This document shows, piece by piece, positions 25,324 to 37,300 of a stretch of 64,000 nt of DNA. Under the pieces are notes generated by a model. The model saw only the letters and a program-made list of their open reading frames with translations. It ran no database searches and was not told where the DNA came from. How positions within the stretch are numbered: position 1 is the first letter of the stretch; each line of letters begins with the position of its first letter. Source of the DNA: Amoeboaphelidium protococcarum (Eukaryota; Aphelidiomycota; Aphelidea). The stretch lies in assembly GCA_023515745.1 (NCBI GenBank), contig JALECJ010000005.1:744001-808000 (forward strand), read 5' to 3'. The translations under genes and the position numbers were made by a program.

Positions 25324-25593
25324 ATGTCGCGGTTCGAAGCACGGTATTAAGATAATATCAAGCATGATAACAATTTCATAATTAGGCAGTAAATGAGTGG
25401 ATAAATTAGTAGCGGGTAGACTCAAGATGATATAAGCTAGAATCTAGTGTCCTCACTGAAAGAGTTTTAGTAGAAAGTGAATGAGAAACTCACGGAGATT
25501 GTAAATGAAGAACGCGCATCATCAGAACAAGGTACTATTGAGCATTTAGATGATAAGGACTCTGATACTGATGATGCACCTGAAGATGATTGA
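25324..25593 (+). CDS. Small acidic protein, possibly KEOPS subunit GON7
   Basis: This encodes 89 aa: a Gln-rich N-terminus, one amphipathic helix (LVSSLKEFQQKVNEKLTEIV) and an acidic tail (DKDSDTDDAPEDD). That order (helix with VN/L repeats, then Asp/Glu tail) resembles GON7, the intrinsically disordered partner of the KEOPS complex, which makes t6A in ANN-decoding tRNAs. Sequence identity is too low for certainty. An 89-codon frame is not statistically special in this code, so the call rests on composition and position. Confidence 0.45.
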
Positions 25594-25841
25594 ATTTATA
25601 TATAAAGTTCAATTTCGATTATTTTTGCTCTTTTGCTAGTCTTATAGACGCACATTCAATGTTCTGTAGTTTCTCTTGTCTCTTTCAACGCGTCTGTTTA
25701 CAGGCTCGAATTCAGTTCCATTCAAAGTTTCATTGCTTTAACTCTTATTGTTCCATATTGTCATTGCTGCGAGACTCTCCTTCTAATATTCGCTGTACGT
25801 CTCATAATCTTGCCTCTTTATAATTATTGGCTTATATTTGG

Positions 25842-26741
25842 ATGATGGACACTGTGTATAAAAAGGATGAGAATGTGCTCTGTTTCCATGGCCCGCTGAT
25901 GTATGAAGCTAAAATTCTGAAGGCTGAGTACTGGAGTGCACTGGACCACGGCGAGAATGAGGGCAACCACTACTTTGTGCATTATAAAGGCTGGAAGTAG
26001 AAATGGGATGAATGGGTACCTGAGAGCAGGATATGCAAGATCAATGAGGAGAATCTGGCTCGTTAGAAGGACCTGTAAGCGATTCATGCAATTCGAAGGG
26101 ATGAAGGTAAGAAGGGTGGTGGCGATGGTGCATAGTCTATTGCTGGTAGTAAGCGTAAACATAATAATCAGACCTCCTCCAGCTAAAGGGAGACTTCGGT
26201 GGAGAGTGAAGCTGATTATTTGAAAAGACCAGAGATATAGCTCACCATTCCAGATATTCTAAAAGTGCAGTTGGTAGATGACTGGGAATATATAACTAAA
26301 GAGTAGCGGCTTGTGTCTCTGCCTCGCCAGCCCACTGTTTAACAAGTACTGTAAGAGTATAAAGAGCAGGCTGTATAGAAAGTCAAGCTGCAGTTACAGA
26401 AGGATATTATCGCTGAAGTAGTGGCTGGCCTGCAGGTTTACTTTGATCGCGCACTGGGCAACATATTGCTATACAGGCAGGAGAGATTGCAATATGCTGA
26501 CTTTATTAAATAGAATCCTGATTGTCTTACTTCTCCGTCACTCTTCTATGGTGCGGAACATTTGCTGCGATTGTTCGTGTAGATGCCTTCGCTTGTGGCT
26601 CATACCACTATGGACTAGGATTCCATATTGCTGTTGAGAGACTAAATGACGTCTATTGTTGAGTACCTGGCAAAGAATCAGGACAAGTTCTTTATGAAAG
26701 AGTATGACAATGCTCCACCAGAGTATTTGACGCGTCATTGA
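25842..26741 (+). CDS. MORF4L1: MRG15/Eaf3-type chromodomain protein
   Basis: This encodes 299 aa in one exon. The N-terminal chromo barrel is at about 8-70 (GPLMYEAKILK...HYKGWKQKWDEWVPESRI), and the MRG domain at about 130-299 (PRQPTVQQVLQEY, QLLLYRQERLQY-like helices, AHTTMDQDS). MRG15/Eaf3 reads H3K36 methylation and is shared by NuA4/Tip60 acetyltransferase and Sin3/Rpd3S deacetylase complexes. The two start codons in tandem (ATGATG at 25842) are equivalent. An ACGCGTC element lies 154 bp upstream of the start. Confidence 0.92.
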
Positions 26742-26859
26742 TACTATGAAATTGTAATATATTGTTGAATTCTGTATAGATTCTTGACATTTGTGTTTAC
26801 ATTAAAATATTTAGGACCTATCGCCTAAAGCGGTTAACAAGTTATATATTTAATTTGAT

Positions 26860-27708
<849 letters not shown>

Positions 27709-28169
27709 TGAAAATTATTATTATTATTATATAATGATTCTACCAGCGATGAACAGCAAAAAGTTAATTATTTAGAAAATGAATCAAAACGACAGCTAAA
27801 GTTACACACGCGTCTCGTTGTCAGAGTACCGTAAGGTTGATTTAAACGCGAAAATTTAAATTCTCGCTCTCTTTACTTCAATAAACGCGAGAAGGATTAG
27901 CTATATGTGAGCACTGATCATCTATGATGTATAACATGTACCACACTATGACTCGCGTTTTAATTCACAATATTATAGATATACAGTATTAGGACGTATA
28001 TAATTATGAGCGCACGGGATTATGAAGGCGCGATTTTCACAGCAATTTACTCGTCTGACATTGTCTTTGTATTTATCCAATTCGATCTGCGTTTAACTTT
28101 TGTTATCTCCACTCTTACGCACAAAGTATATATAAAAAAGAAAGAAACTAGTTACAATGAGTAATCTAT
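27709..28169. other. Intergenic, promoter of TRM8
   Basis: No gene seen. It contains ACGCGTC at 27808 and several AAACGCGA-like words (27845 and 27886), which may be promoter elements. Confidence 0.5.
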
Positions 28170-29927
28170 TCAACTCAGAAGCAATTGTGTGATTTGCTTA
28201 ATGTTCATCTTCTTGAGGTCAGTGTAAGTTTATCCAGTGCCTATAAAGAGAATCGGTTTACCAGTCACGAACGTCATTGTGAGAGCAGCGCCAACCTTGT
28301 CATCCACAGTGTCAAACTTGGTCAAGAGAACTCCATCAATCTGACGAGGCGACGGATCTGTAGAGAAATCTTTAATAGCTTTGTTGAATCGCGTCAGTTG
28401 ATCAATCGCCTCATTTCCAACTAGAGCCTCACCGACAAATATCAACTTATCTGGGCGATTTACAGATACCAGCTTGGCCAGGGAACGCATAAGCGGCTCA
28501 TTATCCTACATCCGGCCAGCTGTATCAATCATCACGACATCAAATCCATTGCTAGCTGCATATGATATTGCATCTTTCGCTATTTAGGCAGCATCTTTAC
28601 CATATCCCCTCTAAAATAGTTCGAGTTACGCGCCTGGTACAACCGATGTGAGATTTCTGACATGGGTGTTCAACTGCTCCACAGCACCACTTCTAAAAGT
28701 ATCACACGCCGCAATTAGAATCTTAAACTTATTCTACAATAACCAGAAGCACACCTTACTCAAGTTAGTGGACTTGCCCACCCCATTAACACCAATGAAC
28801 GCCAAAACGTATGGTCTCTTTTATTTGAGGTTAGTTTGCTTGATATCGAGCAGAATGTCAGTCGTATTCTTCGGAGTCAGCAACTATCGCACAGCATCTT
28901 GGACAGCCGATCTAACAGCAGACTTCAAAGTGGTAAATGTACCAATCTATGTTCCTACTAGAGCGTTCTCGACTGATTAACAAAGATGTTCAGCCACGTC
29001 TCTAGCCACATTCTTGGATATCAAGTGCTCCATCATTGCCTGTAATGTAGGCTGTAATTAGACTTTATCCAACTTTTAATTCAATGATAGCTGAGGTAGA
29101 AAATTGAACAATGAGGTCTTTGCAGGAGCATCTTAATCTTAATCGTCCTCTTCATTAGCAGACGCTTGATCCATTTCTAAAAGATCAACACCAGCTGCAG
29201 TCCGAGCCTTTTACATTCTACTCAGAACTTCTTTGTCCACAATGTCAGATGCATCGACTTCCTTTAAAGTATCACCTGAACGTTAATCTGAAAAGTCTAA
29301 TGCATTGATAACTTCGTCATTAACCGTATCATCCCAAACTCTTTTCTATTTTCCCTTTGCCTTAGCCTTCTACTCATCTTAGTTAACATCGGATTTGGTC
29401 TTGTTCTTCTTCTCAAACTTTCTAGGCTTTTACTACTGCGATGATGATGAAGATAGAGCGCCGCCAACTACAGAACTTGCTCCACTGGCACTCGACTTGA
29501 ACTTGGAAGAGTCTTGGAATGACTTTGCTTTGCCTTTATCTTTCTCATCCAACTATTCTGCGGAACGTATTAAAAGTGGTAGAGACTTCTCAATAGTCCG
29601 CTTAACTCTCTCAAAATGACCATTGACCAGAGCTTCATCAACCAGTTTACTACTCTTCAAGTGTTTCCGCAATAATTGCACCAGTTTGGGAACATACGTG
29701 TTCATGATAGACTTATTCCAGCACATGACCAAGAATACATCCAATTACCTATCATGATATCCATATAGCTGGTATTAGTCCATAAGCGTGGTACCATCCT
29801 TCTAAGCAACTGCCTCAATAAACTACTCCACAATGAATTTAGCTACGTAGTCCTCTTTCAACTCCACATAATCCTTCCTATACAAAACTACTCCAGAACA
29901 CGACGTGATGCAAATGGCGTCCAACAT
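28170..29927 (-). CDS. SRPRA: Signal recognition particle receptor subunit alpha
   Basis: This encodes 585 aa in one exon. The N-terminal SRX/longin-like domain (MLDAICITSCSGVVLYRK) binds SRP receptor beta. A charged linker with Ser runs follows, then the NG domain in the C-terminal half: NGVGKSTNLSK (P-loop), AACDTFRSGAVEQL, VMIDTAGRMQDN, LLTKFDTVDDKVGAA and FIGTGQTYTDLKK. It docks ribosome-SRP complexes at the ER. The Gln of DTAGRMQ and that of GTGQTYTD are TAG and TAA. A translation in the standard code would fragment the gene into at least six pieces. Confidence 0.95.
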
Positions 29928-30188
29928 ATTCAATACTTGAAAGATGATCGCCAAATGTTATAATATCGAGTGGATGGATAGTTGTAAACGATTTAAAAAG
30001 GAAGAAATTGAACGATCGAGCGACAATATCCAAAGCTCAACGCTTGTAGAAATTCAGTTGAGAAATAAACGCGCTGTTAAAATTACAGTAGTGGTACTCG
30101 ACCTCTTAAAATTCATCTATTTTTTTAAATTTAATCAATCATCTCATGCATCTAACTTGATGAAAGCAATCGCTTTTGTTAATTTTGA

Positions 30189-30758
30189 TCACTGCTCAAG
30201 AGAGGTTTAGATTATTTCCAAACTTTCAGCCTGATCATTGAGATAGTCTTAAAACGCGGCCAGTTGCTTTGCATTAGCGTAACGAAGAGCGAACCACTGC
30301 AAGTCGACTTGAGCCAAGTTATTTACCGCGTCGGTTAATTCCTATACAGCCTACTTAATTGCCTGCAAATTTTGAGTAATCATAGAGAGATACTGTTGAG
30401 AATCATGATACTCTATGATATTACAAGGACGTGTCCCAGCCTCAACTTCTTGATACGCAGTGACGAAAGCTTCCAAGACAGCTGATAGATCGATTTGCTT
30501 CGTCTCAATCACAGTGTAGCAATCAGTGCCGGCGCGTACCCCCACCTGTCGATCTAGACAACCGCCGAGCTAATTAAAATTCGACTGCATGAATCGAAGA
30601 TATAGCGATTACGCGTGAAGTAAACTAAAATTCTCCAAGGTCCAATAAGGACAATTCAATGCCTGTTAGTGACCCTGTGGAAAATGAGTGTCATGATGCA
30701 AATCACCGTCTTCTTGTTGAGGCGCCTACGTATCCTATTCGATAGTCGAGTCCCCCAT
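30189..30758 (-). CDS. Unrecognised 189-aa helical protein
   Basis: The open frame from ATG 30758 (MGDSTIEQD) to TGA 30189 encodes 189 aa. An acidic N-terminus is followed by PYWTLENFSLLHAQSLYLRF, then a Gln/Leu/Ala-rich helical region to the end (LSMITQNLQAIKQAVQELT; RYANAKQLAAFQDYL), consistent with a coiled-coil subunit of a complex. MGDS could allow N-myristoylation; two NMT genes lie in this window, but that is speculative. I do not recognise the family. Confidence 0.6.
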
Positions 30759-31165
30759 CACGCACACCGACACAACCATGATTTGAGCCAAAATCAATAG
30801 TAAGAGCTACATTATATATTGGCGATAATTTTGTAAAAATTTGATCTATACGATGCATGAAAAGATAATTGATAATCGATCTCGCCACGACTTTTAAAAA
30901 CACATGTAGATCTCTTGAGAATTTTCACGCCCTGAGCTGATTGTAACATTCAGTTCATCAAAAGCGTGAATCAGGGACTTGATTTTCAAGTGTCAATCGA
31001 CAAATTCGTGTATATTGTATATCAATACGAGAAGAGACATTTATTAGTGGCAACAAGATTGAGTACAGTGACAATAAAAGATCAGTCTGTTAAGCTTTTG
31101 AATCGTGTTAGTTTTGTGAGTGTCGTTCTTCCCTCCTCTCTCATTCCGTCTAAAGCTCCGATACC
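30759..31165. other. Intergenic between divergent genes
   Basis: Shared promoter of the unknown minus-strand gene and ATG12. I found no recognised motif or RNA gene. Confidence 0.5.
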
Positions 31166-31532
31166 ATGCCGCTGGAACTTTAGCAGTGTCCTGAGAAGAT
31201 AATCATACAATTCAAGTCTGCCGGTAATGCGCCTAATTTAAATCAAAATAAGGTGAAAATAAGCTCGTAGCAGACGTTCAAGATGGTGACTGACTTTTTA
31301 CAGAAGCAGTTTCTTAAAGATGACTCTGCTCACTCAGCTTCTAGACGCGTTTACACTTACATTAATTCTGCCTTTGTCCCTCTACCAGATGAAATCTTGG
31401 CCAATATCTTTCGTGTATTTTTTCTACATTATATAGAATCATAATGCTTATTTTGATGTTTGATTAATGTAGTGTCATGCAATTGAAGACAAGTTGTTAA
31501 TCACATTCTCCTATGATCAGCTGTGGTCCTGA
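31166..31532 (+). CDS. ATG12: Ubiquitin-like autophagy protein ATG12
   Basis: This encodes 102 aa from two exons (31166-31414 and 31473-31532), with a 58-nt phase-0 intron (GTATTT...TGTAG). The ubiquitin-fold features of ATG12 are present: IQFKSAGNAP, FKMVTDFLQKQF, YTYINSAFVPLPDE, and after the splice CHAIEDKLLITFSYDQLW. Normally ATG12 ends in Trp-Gly, and the terminal Gly is activated by ATG7 and joined to ATG5. Here the frame ends Trp-Ser-TGA, so the reactive glycine is missing. The product is short at the N-terminus (about 15 residues before the first beta strand). Confidence 0.9.
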
Positions 31533-31619
31533 ATTTTATCGCTGTAATACGGAATTTGAATTGAATGGCTTTAACTATAGTGTAAATAAAGTTAATTTAT
31601 TGCATTCGACATCGTATAT

Positions 31620-32900
31620 TCACTGAGTATACTTTGATGCACTGGATTTACTTTTAATAGGTCTCACTAGATTGATTTCCAAGTAGTGAGCATCTCTCCC
31701 GGATTTCACAAATTGATCCTCAAAGAGTTCAGAGCAGTTTGGTCTCTGCAGAGGATTCTTGGTGAGACATCTTTCGGTGAAGCGTTGATAGTTTTTGGAC
31801 ATTATCTTTTCACTCTCTCCTTGCTCTTACATTGTCGGAACTTCGTAATGCAGCTTGCATAACAGTATTTTGAGAGCAGGCCATTGACTAAATGGAGTTT
31901 TGCCATGTGTCATTTCACACACTGTGATTCCTAGAGAGTAAATGTCTACTTTCTAGTTAAACGTTGTTGCCTACATTATATCATTAATTCAGTTATAGAA
32001 GAGAAATTGCATTATCACGTCTTGTAATTATTCCTACCTGACTAATCACTTCAGGAGCTTACCATTCCGGATCTCCCACAAATTTATACACGGATGGTTT
32101 TAAAGTGCCTTTAGACATTTTATCAATCAATTGATGCATCCCAGTAATCTTTATCTCTCCCGTCACATCAAGCCAGATATTGTCAGCGCGTATGTTACTA
32201 CAAAAAATTCATAGTACAAGTCGGAGTCGGATCAGTATGCATGACTATAGTACTTACTTGTGGATAAGATGTTTTTCATGGAGATAATTTAAGCCTTTAA
32301 TCACTTCCTTAATTATGGTGGCGACTATTTGTTCGCTTGGCAGACCATCAGGATGGTAGTCCATCATCAGCTGCTTGATAGATCCCATGCGGACAGGCTG
32401 AGTGATTGTCCACAGCTTCTCGCTCTAATCAACGAAACAAGTATAGTATTGCAAGATGCTGGGATGGCGACACAGTTTAGTGTTTCTCACGATGTTCTAC
32501 CTTATTAAAGATTGGGATGATTTGAAATAATGTTCAAAGCATAAAGTGCTTACAATCATTTCCAGTATAAGCTCATAATCTGTAGATAGACTAAAATCGG
32601 TGACTTTGACAGTAACAATGTCTCGCTTGTTGACCAGGGACGGAACATCCATTGAAGCGGGCTTGAATCTAGCACAATATGCTTGAGATATATCATCCAT
32701 AATTCCAATAACATTCAATAGTTCGTAATCATCCGCAGATTGGCTATACTATACTTGAGGAGTTGTCTTTAAAGAGGATCCAAAAGCGCCAAATGATATC
32801 GCTGAAGACTACAGATATGGTATGGTGACATTGCTCAAATATTTTATTAGGAAAATCTTACAGCGCTTTTGCTTCTAGAATGTGGTCTACTTAAACTCAT
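31620..32900 (-). CDS. STRAD-like pseudokinase
   Basis: This encodes 347 aa from five exons: 32862-32900, 32554-32808, 32258-32496, 32038-32197 and 31620-31970. The introns are 53, 57, 60 and 67 nt, and all splices keep the frame and remove TGAs. The kinase fold is clear (DYELLNVIG, RFKPAS...VTVKV, PSILQYYTCF, GLNYLHEKHLIH, EWQAPEVI, KVDIYSLGITVCEM, NPLQRPNCSELF). The catalytic loop, however, reads HNNIRADN instead of HRDxKxxN, and DFG is replaced by TGM. That pattern plus RFKP and the PEW-APEV segment resembles STRAD, the allosteric activator of LKB1. It should bind rather than phosphorylate. A distant STE20 pseudokinase is the alternative. Confidence 0.82.
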
Positions 32901-33136
32901 TGATAAACTATGATCAGTACAAATATGGCTATAAACTTTACAATATTTCTCAAAAGCATGAAACAATTGGAAAGCGAAACGACAAGTCCGGCTTGCGAAG
33001 ATCGTTCTTTTAAAATGATTTCAGTAAGCTCCTTGACGTTACTTGCTGGCAATCTTCTTCCAATGGCGGAACCGTGGCAGCTATAGATAGGACAAATGCA
33101 AATGTGGTATATATTGTATGCTTAACTTCGATTTCA

Positions 33137-33403
33137 TGTTAACGTAACACCTGGTCATGAGGCTGATACCACATCTCGGTGCTGAGTGGCGTACTGATCT
33201 TCCCACGCCTCATGTCGCTACCGATGTTTCCCACGCCTTGAGTTATATATGCGGATGTCTGAGTACATCCTTCTTTTTATGATCATCGTGTTAATATAGT
33301 TTTTACTTATTTGCACGTTATACTATTTCATCTTGTGTCTGTCCCTCGAACCTGCTCTGGTGGTTTTCCTATTGTATCTACATATACTTGCTGTAGATTA
33401 ACA
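33137..33403 (+). repeat. 5' LTR
   Basis: 267 bp, TGTTAA...TTAACA. It contains a TATA-like box TTATATAT at 33243-33250, and about 35 nt downstream of that the word ATCGTGTTAA (33285-33294), a plausible transcript start. Confidence 0.95.
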
Positions 33404-33404
33404 C

Positions 33405-33414
33405 TTAACACGAT
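33405..33414 (+). promoter_or_regulatory. Putative self-primer binding site
   Basis: TTAACACGAT begins one base after the 5' LTR, where the reverse-transcription primer site belongs. It is the exact reverse complement of ATCGTGTTAA at 33285-33294, just downstream of the LTR TATA box, where the transcript is expected to start. This is the arrangement of Tf1-type elements, whose RNA 5' end folds back and primes minus-strand synthesis. A match to a tRNA 3' end was not evident. Confidence 0.65.
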
Positions 33415-33415
33415 A

Positions 33416-34321
33416 ATGACCGATCCAAGATCCCAAACTCCAGATGGAGTGAACGCGGAGATGCTAAGTGTCTTGCACTAATTACAGGCGGAAAATTAAA
33501 GTTTGCGTAACACCTTAGTTGCCGGTTCTCGTCCAGAAGTTCCGAAGCTGAAGCTGGTAATGCCTGACAAATATGCTGGGAATAGGGATTTATACCGTGG
33601 ATTTGTGAACTAGCTGTCTGTCTTATTTGAGTTACAATCCTAGATGTACTCTAATGATAGAGTGAAGATTCTTACTGTTGTGTCCCTGCTGTCTGACAAG
33701 GCCTTGAAGTGGGCGAATCCTATGCTGGAGAAGCCAGATCGTTTTCCCGTACAATTGAGTTCATACGAAGAATTTATGAAGGCCTTTGCTTCCGCCTTTG
33801 CTCCGGTGGATATCATTGCTACCGCTGGTGACCGTATTAAGAAGCTACGTCAGTCAAAAATGTCAGCTTCCTCTTACGCTGCTGAATTCCTTGCTCTTTC
33901 TGCAGATTTGGAATGGAACGATGCAGCGCTTATGTTCTAGTTTAGAGATGGTCTTAATTATGAGGTGAAGAACATGTTGCTGGGCTTCCCGGAACCAGAC
34001 TCTCTGTCCGAATTGATGGACTTGTCTATTAAGAGTGATTAAAGACTTTACTTGAGCCGTTCATATCATGGAGCTCCTCGTCAGCCATATCCTCCTGCTG
34101 CTGTTCCTTCTGCGGTGCCTGTTGTCGGTGGGAGCAACCCGGACGCAATGGAAATTGGCTAAGTCCGCAGAGAGCGCTTGAGTCCAGAAGAAAGAGCTCG
34201 TAGATTGGCGAATAATCTTTGTATAGTGTGCGGTGAATCTGGTCATTGGCGCATGGATTGTCCTATTGCAACTAAAAATCGCTCTCGCGACTCTGCTTCA
34301 GCGTAAGGTAAATAAGAATGA
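33416..34321 (+). CDS. gag: Ty3-type Gag
   Basis: This encodes 301 aa from the first ATG after the primer site to a TGA at 34319. The capsid-like region includes [14 protein letters not shown]-type segments and [16 protein letters not shown] single CCHC zinc knuckle ([14 protein letters not shown]) sits near residues 269-282. Gln residues are mixed CAA/CAG/TAA/TAG. Gag assembles the virus-like particle and binds RNA. The frame continues in register beyond the TGA into Pol. Confidence 0.92.
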
Positions 34322-37300
34322 CGTTTGGTTAAGTAATCTTTATTATCTCTGAATTCTACTTCTACTTCGAAATTTCTTGTTTCAGTACTAGTGTGTATCG
34401 GAAGTCAAAGCACCACACTGGAGGCTTTGCTCGATAGTGGAGCTGATGCTTGCTTTATAGACAAGGAGATGGCCGAGCGACTTAAAATTCCTCTCATTCC
34501 ACTGAAGTAGTAGATCTTAGTGAAATACGCTGATGGTCTTGACTCTCATGCTAATGTCATTAGATTGCAAACTGTTCCGATTTAGTTATAGATTGGAAAG
34601 CATATTGAAACTATTCAGTTCCTAGTTACGCCACTATCGTAGCAGGTTATCATAGGCTATTCCTGGCTGAAACTGCATAATCCGTCAGTTGACTGGCAAG
34701 AACAGTCGATCCATTTTTCATCTGAATACTGCACCATCAATTGCGTTCCGCATCCTTACACCTTTCAGTCCTCCACCAACTCCCCTTCCTGTGATAATTA
34801 AGAAGTGAATACTAGTAATGAATCTATTCCTGTCCATGAGAATGCCTTGTCCTAGCCTAGTTCAATCTGTGTTGAAATTCCAGCTACGCTTCCCGATATT
34901 GCTGTGGTAAAATCTTCGCCAGTTGAGTTTTCTGATAATATGGATCTCTCACGCTTGGCAAGTATTGCTAAAGATAAGAGTGCTCAGGCTTTGAGCTCCG
35001 CAAACTAAAGTATTTAGTCAGTTACTGTAATAAATGACCTGTACTCGTAAATCCGTGATATGTCTGAAGTCCCGCCAAAGTAACCATCAACACCTGTAGA
35101 AATTCCTGACCAGCTTTCTGAGTTTGCGGAAGTCTTTGATGAAAAGCTCGCCAATAAGCTACCTCCTCATCGACCTTATGATTGCACTATTGACCTCAAG
35201 ATGGATTCGCATCCCTTTTTTGGTAAAGTCTACTCACTGACGAAGGAAGAGGATGCTGCTCTGAAGGAGTGGTTGCAAATTCATCTCGACAAAGGATTCA
35301 TAAGACCAAGTAAATCAGCTCATGGAGCACCGTGTTTTTACGTGAAGAAGCCTGCTTGGACCAAGGATGATAAATTGCGCTTATGCATGGATTACAGAGC
35401 CTTAAACAAAGACACCATCAAGAATAGAAATCCTCTTCCATTAATTGCAGAAGTTTTTCGCCTTATGTAAAAGGCCAAGTGGTTCACTACATTGGATTTA
35501 ATCGGTGCTTATTACTTGCTCAGGATGATGGCCGGCCATGAACATAAGACAGCTTTTCGCACAAAGTATGGTTCATATGAGTTTTTGGTGATGCCTTTCG
35601 GCTTGGCTAATGCTCCCGCGTAATTCTAAACTTTCATGAATGAGCTGTTTAAAGAGCAGATTGGTAATTTTGTTGTTGTATTCATTGATGATATTGTTAT
35701 TTTCTCAGACAATGAGGAAGATCACTGGAAGCATGTCAAGGAAGTCCTCAAAATTCTTAAGGAAAATTAGTTGTATTGTAATATCTCTAAATGCTAGTTT
35801 GCACAGAAAAAGCTGAAGTATCTTGGCTACATACTTTCTGAAGATGGAATCTCTATGGACCCACGAAAGGTGGAAGCTGTGTTGAATTGGCCTGTTCCTA
35901 AGAATGTTAATGATGTGCAAAAGCTATATGGATTCCTCAACTTTTACCGTCGACTTATCTACCAGTTTGCAGAGTTGACATCTCCATTTACTAAGTTGTT
36001 GAAGAATGACGTACAATTCGATTGGGGCCCAGAGCAGTAACAAGCGTTTTAGCGTGTGAAAGATGTATTCTCTAATCCTAAGTTTTTAGCTCATCCAGAT
36101 GAATCTAAGCCATTTATAGTTGAGACTGATTCCTCAGATTATGCTATTGCAGGAGTACTCTCGTAGTATGATGAAAAGAATGAACTTCGACCAGTGGCTT
36201 TCTACTCCCGTCAAATGATTCCCGCCGAGAGAAATTACGAAATTTATGACAAGGAGTTACTGGCTATTCACGAATGCTTTAAGGAATGGCGACATTTTTT
36301 GCAAGGTGCTGATCATCAAGTCACTGTTCTCACTGATCACAAAAATCTGCAATACTTCATGACGACTAAGCAGTTAACGCGTAGGCAAGCACGTTGGGCC
36401 ATATTCTTTTCGGAGTTTGATTTTGTGCTTACGCATCGTCCTGGTAGTTTAAATGGAAAAGCCGACTTACTTTCAAGAAGATCTGACTACTTCATCCAAG
36501 AGGACAAAGCGAATTTCCTGAGATTACTGGATCCATCGAAGGTGGTGCATTCTAATTCTCTGTGTGTATTTTCTTCTGATGTTCAGGCTAATGAACTGGA
36601 GAGTAATGATCTGGAGTGGCCAGAATATGTTTTGCGTTGGCTATAGACTGGGAACTGGTATGAAGAAATGACTTAAGCACAACTGACTTAATGTCAATCT
36701 GAAAGTGGAAATTTCTCGATTGATGATGATGGCAACCTCGTTCGCGTATTAAATGATGGTAAGTCGAAGCGCCGGTATTTGAAATCCTCTGAACGATGCG
36801 ACTAACTAGTAAGACTTCATGATAGTCTGGGACATCTAAAGTTCGACTCTGTTATAGATCTTATTGAACTTCGATACTGGTGGCCAACCTTGCGTCAAGA
36901 TGTCAAAGAACACATAGCACGGTGCTAATTTTGTTAACTCGCTAAGTCCAAGAGTAAAAATGGAATTGATACTCCTGTCCGGCCTATTCCGCCCGCTGCA
37001 CTGCCTTTTGAACGTTGGGGAATTGATTTTGTGTAGGACCTAGCGCTTACAAAGTCTGGAAACAGACACATTGTCACTGCAATAGATTATGCCACTAGAT
37101 GGGTTGTGGCTAAAGCAGTTCCTAATCGAGATGCTGCTACAGTGGCTAATTTCATCTATGAAGAGATTGTTACCAATTATGGTTCTCCTATAGAAATATT
37201 GTCGGATCGCGCTAAGTCTTTTTTGGATGAAGGTGTCTAATATTATAAGCAGAAGTGGAATATCAAACATGTATTAAGCTCGCCTTATCACCCCTAAACC

